Shown here one piece after another: positions 1 to 5,367 of a DNA stretch of 6,745 bases. Location: contig CALMIH010000037.1 of assembly GCA_937864085.1 (NCBI GenBank), positions 1 through 6,745 on the forward strand, read 5' to 3'. The notes below the pieces were generated by a model. That model did not search any database and was not told where the DNA came from. It was given only the letters and a program-made list of their open reading frames with translations. The position numbers were made by a program, and so were the translations under genes. Origin of the DNA: an uncultured Chloroflexota bacterium (GTDB taxonomy: Bacteria > Chloroflexota > Limnocylindria > Limnocylindrales > Limnocylindraceae). How positions within the stretch are numbered: position 1 is the first letter of the stretch; each line of letters begins with the position of its first letter.

Positions 1-1911
1 GTTCGCCATCGGCCCTGGTCGATAGAGCGCCACCATGGCGGCTAGATCAAAGACACTCGTTGGACGCAGCTCTTTGATGTAGCGGCGCATCCCAGCCGAC
101 TCCAGTTGGAAGATGCCGCTCGTTTCACCTGAGGCCAAAAGCGCGAAGGTCTTCGCGTCGTCAAGCGGGATCGTGTCAAGGTCAATCGCCACCCCGTAGG
201 TCGCCTTGATCCGATCCACCGCCGTGCGCAAGATCGTCAGGTTTGCCAGACCAAGGAAGTCGAACTTGAGGAGCCCGAGCGCCTCAACGCCGTGCATCTC
301 AATCTGGGTCATTACCCCTTCGGAGTTTGTGGCGCGCTGCAGCGCCATGATCTCCGTGAGTGGCTCGCGACTGATCACCACGCCAGCGGCATGGGTGGAG
401 GCGTTGCGAACCACACCTTCGAGCTGTTCGGCGAGGCTCACGAGTGGCGCATAGTCCGAACTTTCGGCGAGCGCCTTGAAATCAGCATCCTTACGCGCCT
501 GGCTGAGCGTTGTGCCGAGCTTGTCTGGAACCGCCTTCGCCAGTCGGTCCACATCGCCGTAGCTCTTCCCAAGGACGCGCCCAACGTCGCGGATCGCCGC
601 GCGCGCCGCCATCGTGCCGAAGGTGATGATCTGCGCCACCTGGCTCTCGCCGTACTTCTGCGCAACGTAGCGAATCACCTCCTCGCGGCGACCATCCTCA
701 AAGTCAATGTCAATATCCGGCATCGTTACGCGGTCCTCATTCAGGAAGCGTTCAAACGGAAGGTCGTAGTGCAATGGATCCACTGGCGTAATGCCGAGCG
801 CGTAGGTCACGATTGAACCTGGTGCGCTTCCTCGGCAGGTGGTGGCAATCCCCTGCTCGCGTGCGAATCGGACGAAGTCGGCCACGATCAGGAAGTAGGC
901 CCCGTAGCCCATCTTCAAGATCACGCTGAGCTCATACTCAAGCCGTTCGCGTCCCGCGGCAGACGGCGTCCCGTAGCGACGCAGCAGCCCGCGCTCTGCC
1001 TCTTTGCGCAACCAGCTCTCAACCGTCTCTCCCTTCGGCACCTCAACGTCCGGCATGCGCGGCTGCCCAAGCGTCAACTTGAAGTCGACCGCTTCGCTGA
1101 TGGCGCGCGTATTGAGCAGCAGGTCAGGGCGATCAGGGAAGAGCGACGCCATCTGCGCAGGCGACTTCAGGTAGAACTCGCCACTGTTAAAGCGCATGCG
1201 GCCAGGCGTCTCAAGGTTGCTTGCGGTGCCGATACAGAGGAGGACGTCGTGCGCCTCCCGCTGCTGCGCGCGGACATAATGAAGATCGTTCGTCAGGACG
1301 AGTGGGAGTCCAACCTCAGGTGCGAGCTTGAAGAGTTGCTCGTTCAGTCGCTTCTGTTCCGGGAGGCCATGATCCTGCACCTCCAAATAGAAGCGCTCCT
1401 TGCCGAAGATGTCGCCGTAGCGCCCTGCAAGTGCACGCGCATGCTCCCAGTCATCAACCTCAAGGGCGCGCGCGATCTCGCCGTTCAGGCAGCCGGAGAG
1501 TCCGATCAGCCCCTCGGAATACTTCGCGAGGTGATCAAGGTCGATGCGCGGCTTGTAGTACATGCCGTCGAGGTGCGCATCGGTGACGAGGCGGCAGAGG
1601 TTGCGATAGCCGACTGCGTTGGTGGCGAGTAAGACGAGGTGGAAAGGCTGCTGGTCTGCCTTCCCCTCCTTGTCGCCCATGCCACGACGCGCAACGTAGG
1701 TCTCCACGCCGATGATTGGCTTGATCCCACGCTTCGTTGCCGCCTGGACAAACTGCACCGTCCCATAGAGGGCACCGTGATCGGTAATGGCGATGGAGTC
1801 CATGCCGAGCGCCTTCGTCTCGTCCATGAGCGCATCGATCTTGCTCATGCCGTCGAGCAGGCTGAACTCGGTGTGGACGTGGAGATGGGTGAAGTCGGGC
1901 TTCTTGCTCAC
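1..1911 (-). CDS. dnaE: DNA polymerase III subunit alpha, N-terminal 637 codons (3' end beyond window)
   Basis: Catalytic subunit of the replicative DNA polymerase (C family), which extends primers at the fork in the cytoplasm. I translated the open frame by hand from GTG at 1911 to the window edge and found no stop. The N-terminal PHP domain (about residues 5-215) begins HLHVHTEFS. It keeps all nine positions that bind metal in Mycobacterium DnaE1: H11, H13, D20, H45, E70, H91, C141, D209 and H211. The palm follows, with RGSAPGS at 360-366, PDIDIDF at 398-404 (catalytic D401 and D403) and KFDFLG with the third aspartate D551. The visible part ends in ALYRPGPM. Family length is about 1,150 residues, so roughly 45 % is missing at the left edge. 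The GTG start is effectively forced: an in-frame TAG lies at 1923-1921, and a later Met22 would delete the metal motif. There is no Shine-Dalgarno sequence. No intein is present in the visible part. Identity is certain; activity of the PHP exonuclease is inference from ligand conservation. Confidence 0.97.
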   Translation of the reverse strand, partial: MSKKPDFTHLHVHTEFSLLDGMSKIDALMDETKALGMDSIAITDHGALYGTVQFVQAATKRGIKPIIGVETYVARRGMGDKEGKADQQPFHLVLLATNAVGYRNLCRLVTDAHLDGMYYKPRIDLDHLAKYSEGLIGLSGCLNGEIARALEVDDWEHARALAGRYGDIFGKERFYLEVQDHGLPEQKRLNEQLFKLAPEVGLPLVLTNDLHYVRAQQREAHDVLLCIGTASNLETPGRMRFNSGEFYLKSPAQMASLFPDRPDLLLNTRAISEAVDFKLTLGQPRMPDVEVPKGETVESWLRKEAERGLLRRYGTPSAAGRERLEYELSVILKMGYGAYFLIVADFVRFAREQGIATTCRGSAPGSIVTYALGITPVDPLHYDLPFERFLNEDRVTMPDIDIDFEDGRREEVIRYVAQKYGESQVAQIITFGTMAARAAIRDVGRVLGKSYGDVDRLAKAVPDKLGTTLSQARKDADFKALAESSDYAPLVSLAEQLEGVVRNASTHAAGVVISREPLTEIMALQRATNSEGVMTQIEMHGVEALGLLKFDFLGLANLTILRTAVDRIKATYGVAIDLDTIPLDDAKTFALLASGETSGIFQLESAGMRRYIKELRPTSVFDLAAMVALYRPGPMAN

Positions 1912-1917
1912 GGGGGG

Positions 1918-1923
1918 AGTCTA
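1918..1923 (-). promoter_or_regulatory. Candidate -10 element (TAGACT) for leaderless dnaE
   Basis: On the minus strand the sequence reads TAGACT, then CCCCCC, then the GTG start, so the hexamer occupies -12 to -7 relative to the start codon. It matches TATAAT at four of six positions. With usual spacing, transcription would begin at or next to the G of GTG, giving an mRNA without a 5' leader. This agrees with the absence of any Shine-Dalgarno sequence and with the in-frame stop (this same TAG) just upstream. I see no convincing -35 hexamer; the place where one would fall is about 1941-1947, at the start of the divergent gene. This is inference from position and composition only. Confidence 0.5.
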
Positions 1924-1932
1924 CCGAGCGCG

Positions 1933-1938
1933 TAGGAT
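1933..1938 (+). promoter_or_regulatory. Candidate -10 element (TAGGAT) for leaderless CoA-binding protein gene
   Basis: The plus strand reads TAGGAT, then TAGCCG, then ATG at 1945. The hexamer is at -12 to -7, the same spacing as the candidate -10 of dnaE on the other strand, and also matches TATAAT at four of six positions. An in-frame TAG at 1939-1941 sits directly before CCG ATG, so translation cannot start further upstream in this frame. No Shine-Dalgarno sequence precedes this ATG and no clear -35 is visible. If the alternative GTG start at 2008 is the real one, this element would instead serve a transcript with a leader of about 63 nt. Confidence 0.42.
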
Positions 1939-1944
1939 TAGCCG

Positions 1945-2463
1945 ATGGATGAGCGCGAACGAGCGAGGGTAAGGGCGGCGATCGACGCCGCAGAGGGGAG
2001 AGGCGGCGTGCCCCCCGCCTCAGACGAGCAGCTTCGGAGCCTCCTCGCTGGCAGTCGTACCATCGCTGTTGTTGGCGCCTCACCGAAGCCTGACCGCCCC
2101 TCGCACGGCGTCCTGCTCGCCCTTCAAGCAGCTGGCTGGCACATCCTTCCCGTCAACCCCGCCGCGAACGCGCTGGCCGACGGAGTTGCCGGACTCCCCT
2201 GCTATCCAAACCTTGCCAGCGCAGCCGCGTCACTCCCGGAGGGTCAGCGCATTGATCTCGTTGATATCTTTCGTCGCCCAGAAGACTGCGCCGACGTGAC
2301 GCGGGAGGCGATCGCAGCTGGCGCGGGGGCGATCTGGTTGCAACTCGGCATCATCAGTCCAGAGGCCGCAGCGCTCGCCGCAGACGCGGGCATCCCATTC
2401 GTCCAAGACCGTTGCACGGCGATCGAGGTGCAGCGCTTAAGGATTGCCGGTCCGAGCGTTTAG
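1945..2463 (+). CDS. CoA-binding domain protein, YccU family
   Basis: A 172-residue single-domain Rossmann protein of the CoA_binding_2 / YccU family, related to the CoA-binding domain of succinyl-CoA synthetase alpha. The cellular role of the family is not settled. Visible hallmarks are the glycine-rich strand-turn IAVVGAS (40-46), PDRPSHGV (49-56), LPVNP (68-72), VDIFRRPED (106-114), WLQLG (131-135) and QDRCTAIE (154-161). All have direct counterparts in E. coli YccU as I remember it. The domain proper starts near residue 28. The preceding stretch of about 27 residues is charged and poorly conserved-looking, so the start is uncertain. ATG 1945 has a -10-like hexamer for leaderless expression. 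GTG 2008 (residue 22) has a purine-rich Shine-Dalgarno-like tract and gives a length closer to the usual family size of about 140 residues. The gene diverges from dnaE and converges on the gat operon; it stands alone. Family assignment is firm; function is unknown. Confidence 0.9.
   Translation: MDERERARVRAAIDAAEGRGGVPPASDEQLRSLLAGSRTIAVVGASPKPDRPSHGVLLALQAAGWHILPVNPAANALADGVAGLPCYPNLASAAASLPEGQRIDLVDIFRRPEDCADVTREAIAAGAGAIWLQLGIISPEAAALAADAGIPFVQDRCTAIEVQRLRIAGPSV
1993..2010 (+). promoter_or_regulatory. Shine-Dalgarno-like tract before an alternative GTG start
   Basis: A purine tract (GAGGGGAGAGG, 1993-2003) contains GGAG at 1997-2000, 7 nt before an in-frame GTG at 2008. Starting here would give a 151-residue protein with about 16 residues before the Rossmann strand, closer to E. 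coli YccU than the longer form. It competes with ATG 1945 as the true start. I cannot decide between them from sequence alone. Confidence 0.35.
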
Positions 2464-2483
2464 CGAGCAGCTAGCGGAACGGC
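2446..2483. terminator. Imperfect stem-loop across the convergent gene ends (possible bidirectional terminator)
   Basis: GCCGGTCCG (2446-2454) pairs with CGGAACGGC (2475-2483), giving nine positions with one G/A mismatch. Inside the 20-nt loop, TAGC (2461-2464) pairs with GCTA (2470-2473) around GAGCA. The two stop codons (2461-2463 plus strand, 2471-2473 minus strand) form the inner arms. The only intergenic space is 7 bp, so any terminator for either gene must overlap coding sequence as this does. Neither strand shows a T-run after the stem, so it is not a classical intrinsic terminator. The pairing may be chance in GC-rich DNA. Confidence 0.25.
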
Positions 2484-2752
2484 GGGAAGAGGGCGAGCGC
2501 AATCCCAACGATGGAGGCAACGCCAACGCCAGCGAGGCGCTTCAGCCGCGAAACGATCAGCTGCCCCTCAAGGCGATCAAGAACGTCAGGTCCAGCACCA
2601 GGTGCGCCGCGCCACTCACTGTAGCGCTTCGCTCCGCCAACGCGCGTCTGATGGAGCTGATACTTCGCGAGTAGCGGCGGGAGCTGACGTGCGAGATAAA
2701 GGAGGCCAGCGACCCCGAAGCCCCCGGTGACGAGGCGAACGATATCGAGCAT
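2471..2752 (-). CDS. Small two-helix membrane protein of unknown function
   Basis: I do not recognise this 93-residue protein. It has a hydrophobic N-terminal segment (about residues 4-24, containing GGFGVAGLLYL) and a second at the C-terminus (about 73-91, GVGVASIVGIALALF). A central hydrophilic stretch of about 45 residues separates them and is rich in Arg and Lys, with a possible amphipathic helix (DVLDRLEGQLIVSRLKRL). By the positive-inside rule the central loop would be cytoplasmic and both ends outside. The ATG directly follows the gatB stop as TAGATG with zero spacing, and no Shine-Dalgarno sequence is obvious, so expression probably depends on termination-reinitiation from gatB. Codon use (CTC Leu, CGC Arg, AAG Lys) matches the neighbours, which supports a real gene. 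It is the last gene of the operon and ends 7 bp from the convergent gene. Topology is inferred by eye. Confidence 0.75.
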   Translation of the reverse strand: MLDIVRLVTGGFGVAGLLYLARQLPPLLAKYQLHQTRVGGAKRYSEWRGAPGAGPDVLDRLEGQLIVSRLKRLAGVGVASIVGIALALFPPFR

Positions 2753-4186
2753 CTAGCGGTCGAGTGCTGCGCGAATAAGTTCGCCAAGGAGCGCCGCGTC
2801 GCCACGCCCCTTGCTCGCCTTCATCGCCTGACCAACGAGGAAGCTCACCGCCTGCTGCTTCCCCGCCTTCCAGTCGGCGATCGCTTGTGGATTCGCTGCG
2901 ATGACGTCGGCGATGATGCTCTCCAGTGCACCGGTATCACTGATCTGCCCAAGGCCACGTGAGGCGATCACCTCGCGAATGTTGAGTGGCGTCGTGATCA
3001 TTTCAGCGAAGAGCGCCTTCGCGGTGGTGCCGCTGATCTCCTTGCTCGCAACCGCGGCGACGAGCGCAGCAAACTGAACCGAATCAGGGTCGGCAGCCCC
3101 CTCTTTCGCCACGCGCAGGTATTCGCCGCTCACCCAGTTCGCAAGCAGTTTGGCGTCGAGCCCCTGCTGTGCGGCACGTGCCGCCTCAAAAAGGGCGGCG
3201 GCGCGTGGCTCGGCAACCAGAACGCTCGCATCGTACTCAGTGAGTCCGAGCTCGCTGACGTAGCGCGCGCGGCGCGTCCCTGGGAGCTCTGGGAGTCCGG
3301 CAACGATCGCGGCGAGCCAGGCGGGGTCGATGTCGAGCGGTGGCAGATCCGGCTCAGGGAAGTAGCGGTAGTCGTGCGAGTCCTCCTTTGCGCGCATCGT
3401 GTACGTCGTCTCACTCCCCTCATCCCATCCACGCGTCTCCTGTGTGATGGTGCCTCCAGCGTCAAGCACCTCAGCTTGTCGCGCCATCTCGTAGGCGATC
3501 GCTCGCTCAACGGAGCGGAACGAGTTCATGTTCTTCACCTCAACGCGGAGTCCAAACGGCGCGTCGCTTGATGGTCGGAGTGAGATGTTCGCCTCCACAC
3601 GCATCTGGCCGTTCTCCATCTCAGCGTCCGCCGCGCCGATCGTGCGCAGAAGGAGACGAAGCTCCTCTGCGTAGCGGCGCGCCGTCTCGCCATCCCGAAT
3701 ATCTGGCTCGGTGACGATCTCAAGGAGGGCGACGCCAGAGCGGTTGTAATCGATGAGGCTCGCCCGCGTGCCGTCGGCCCCCTTCTCATGGCGCAGACGC
3801 GCCGTATCCTCCTCTAGGTGCGCGCGTCGAATCCGCACGGAGCCAGCGCCAGCGCTCGTGGTGACGGGGATGCTGCCGTGCTCTGCAAGCGGCAGATCGA
3901 GCTGGCTGATCTGGTAGCCCTTCGGGAGGTCGGGATAGAAGTAGTTCTTCCGATCCCAGCGCGTCGTTGCAGGGCTCTTCGCACCGATCGCGGCGCCCAC
4001 AGCGAGCACCTTCTCAATTGCGGCCCGGTTCGGCACAGGCAGGGCGCCCGGAAGGCCGAGGCAGGTTGGGCAGGTGCGCGTATTTGGCGCGTCACCCTCT
4101 GCAGGGATCGCGCAGGGGCAGAACATCTTCGTTGCGGTGCGCAGCTGCACGTGAATCTCAATGCCGATCACCGCCTCCCAGCTCAT
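2753..4186 (-). CDS. gatB: Asp-tRNA(Asn)/Glu-tRNA(Gln) amidotransferase subunit B
   Basis: GatB is the subunit of GatCAB that binds the misacylated tRNA and activates its Glu or Asp side chain with ATP. Ammonia from GatA then converts it to Gln or Asn. The 477-residue length is normal for the family. The cradle domain shows VIGIEIHVQL (6-15) with E10 and H12, RKNYFYPDLPKGYQISQ (79-95), HLEED (123-127) and LLEIVTEPDI (154-163). These carry the acidic and His residues of the metal/ATP site known from Staphylococcus GatB. CPC (23-25) and CPTC (39-42) form a four-cysteine set that probably binds zinc, as in GatB proteins that keep this knuckle. The C-terminus is the helical/YqeY-type tail, ending in FLVGQAMKASKG and a short helix. 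The start overlaps the upstream aminotransferase stop by 4 nt (ATGA), with AAGGGGG 7 nt before the ATG. The stop is immediately followed by the next ATG. Confidence 0.98.
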   Translation of the reverse strand: MSWEAVIGIEIHVQLRTATKMFCPCAIPAEGDAPNTRTCPTCLGLPGALPVPNRAAIEKVLAVGAAIGAKSPATTRWDRKNYFYPDLPKGYQISQLDLPLAEHGSIPVTTSAGAGSVRIRRAHLEEDTARLRHEKGADGTRASLIDYNRSGVALLEIVTEPDIRDGETARRYAEELRLLLRTIGAADAEMENGQMRVEANISLRPSSDAPFGLRVEVKNMNSFRSVERAIAYEMARQAEVLDAGGTITQETRGWDEGSETTYTMRAKEDSHDYRYFPEPDLPPLDIDPAWLAAIVAGLPELPGTRRARYVSELGLTEYDASVLVAEPRAAALFEAARAAQQGLDAKLLANWVSGEYLRVAKEGAADPDSVQFAALVAAVASKEISGTTAKALFAEMITTPLNIREVIASRGLGQISDTGALESIIADVIAANPQAIADWKAGKQQAVSFLVGQAMKASKGRGDAALLGELIRAALDR

Positions 4187-5367
4187 ACGGCAGCCCCCTT
4201 CAGTGATGCAACAAAGCGCCCGATGCGGACGAGCGCCTCGCGCAACTTCTCTTCTGACACCGCGTAGCAGATGCGCACATGGCCACGACCACTTGCGCCA
4301 AAAGCTGAACCAGGAATCACCGCAACTCGCTCCTCTTGCAAAAGGCGCTCGGCGAACTCCTCATCACTGATGCCGAGCGACGAGATGCCTGGGAAGGCGT
4401 AGAAGGCACCCTTCGGCGCGCCGGTCGGCAGATTCAGCGCGGCGAGTCCATCCAGGATGATGCTGCGACGACGCCCATACGCGGCACGCATCTCTTCTAG
4501 TGCAGGCTCGCCGTTGCGGAGCGCCTCAAGTGCAGCGTCTTGCGACGGTGTTGGGGCGCTCATGATCGCGTACTGGTGAATCTTGACGAGGCCGGCGATG
4601 ATCTCCGCTGACGCACAAAGGAAGCCGACACGCCACCCGGTCATCGCGTACGACTTTGAGAAGCCACCGATCAGGATCGTGCGCTCCTTCATTCCAGGGT
4701 AGGCAGAGATCGCGCGGTGCTCTGGCCCCTCATAGACGAGACGGTCATAGATCTCATCGCTGATTACGAGCAGGTCGTGTTCCACTGCGATGCGCGCGAG
4801 TTCGGCGCGCGTTGCCTCGTCCAGCGTTGCGCCGGTGGGATTCGCCGGATAGCCGAGGAAGAGCGCCTTCGCCCCTGGCGCAGCAGCAGCAACTGCAGCT
4901 GTGTCCAAGCGCCAACCGTCAGCCGCGCTCGTTGGAATCGAACGCACCTCGCCACCGGCGAAGATCACGGCGGGGAGATAGGCAACGTACGAAGGCTCCG
5001 GAAGGATGAGGCTCTCTCCTGGATTGATGGTCCCGCGAATGGCGAGGTCGACCGCCTCGGATGCGCCGATCGTGACCACGATCTCTGTCGCCGGGTCATA
5101 GCGCACACCAGATCGCTCGAAGATCTTGTCGGCAATGGCGGCACGGAGTTCAAGCGTTCCGTAGTTTGATGTGTAGTGCGTCCGACCGGCACGCAGGCTG
5201 CTGATTGCCGCCTCAGTGATGTGGCTCGGCGTATCAAAGTCTGGCTCGCCAACGCCAAGGCTGATGACGTCCTGCATCTGCGCGGCGATATCGAAGAAAC
5301 GACGGATGCCAGATGGTGGCACCGCATGCACGCGATCGGCGAGGGTGCGCTTTGCGAAGTCACTCAT
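4183..5367 (-). CDS. Pyridoxal-phosphate-dependent aminotransferase, class I/II (fold type I)
   Basis: A 394-residue cytoplasmic PLP enzyme of the aspartate aminotransferase superfamily, of the prokaryotic AspC/aromatic type, expected to move an amino group between an amino acid and a 2-oxo acid. Motifs in order are LGVGEPDFDTP (37-47), YTSNYGTLELR (65-75), NPTG with N176 facing PLP, SDEIYD with D204 pairing the pyridine nitrogen, GGFSKSYAMTGWR (234-246) with Schiff-base K238 and phosphate-binding R246, and R365 in the C-terminal domain, where the substrate carboxylate is bound. The catalytic set is complete. The exact substrate cannot be fixed. I chose ATG 5367: it overlaps the gatA stop as ATGA and has GGAGGGG just upstream. 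A frame-open ATG at 5415 would add 16 basic residues translated from gatA sequence and has no such support. The gene lies inside the gat cluster, 4-nt overlapped on both sides, which suggests co-expression. A link to Asp/Glu supply is possible but is inference. Confidence 0.94.
   Translation of the reverse strand: MSDFAKRTLADRVHAVPPSGIRRFFDIAAQMQDVISLGVGEPDFDTPSHITEAAISSLRAGRTHYTSNYGTLELRAAIADKIFERSGVRYDPATEIVVTIGASEAVDLAIRGTINPGESLILPEPSYVAYLPAVIFAGGEVRSIPTSAADGWRLDTAAVAAAAPGAKALFLGYPANPTGATLDEATRAELARIAVEHDLLVISDEIYDRLVYEGPEHRAISAYPGMKERTILIGGFSKSYAMTGWRVGFLCASAEIIAGLVKIHQYAIMSAPTPSQDAALEALRNGEPALEEMRAAYGRRRSIILDGLAALNLPTGAPKGAFYAFPGISSLGISDEEFAERLLQEERVAVIPGSAFGASGRGHVRICYAVSEEKLREALVRIGRFVASLKGAAV
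4194..4200 (-). promoter_or_regulatory. Ribosome binding site of gatB
   Basis: AAGGGGG on the minus strand lies 7 nt before the gatB ATG (4186), inside the last codons of the aminotransferase. Combined with the ATGA overlap, it supports both this start and translational coupling between the two genes. Confidence 0.6.

Noticed and set aside
1..30. DnaE intein at the conserved RPGPM region
   Set aside because: The visible sequence is continuous polymerase through ALYRPGPM; anything beyond lies outside the window.
292..816. 174-codon plus-strand open frame opposite dnaE
   Set aside because: It lies wholly antisense to conserved polymerase palm sequence, has no recognisable motif, and GC-rich coding DNA with strong codon bias often leaves the opposite strand open.
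1535..2083. 182-codon minus-strand open frame spanning the dnaE start, the intergenic gap and the start of the CoA-binding gene
   Set aside because: It is out of frame with dnaE on the same strand and antisense to the CoA-binding gene, and its Arg/Pro/Ser/His-rich product is typical of a shadow frame.
3818..4267. 149-codon plus-strand open frame across the gatB/aminotransferase junction
   Set aside because: It is antisense to two conserved genes and shows no protein motif.
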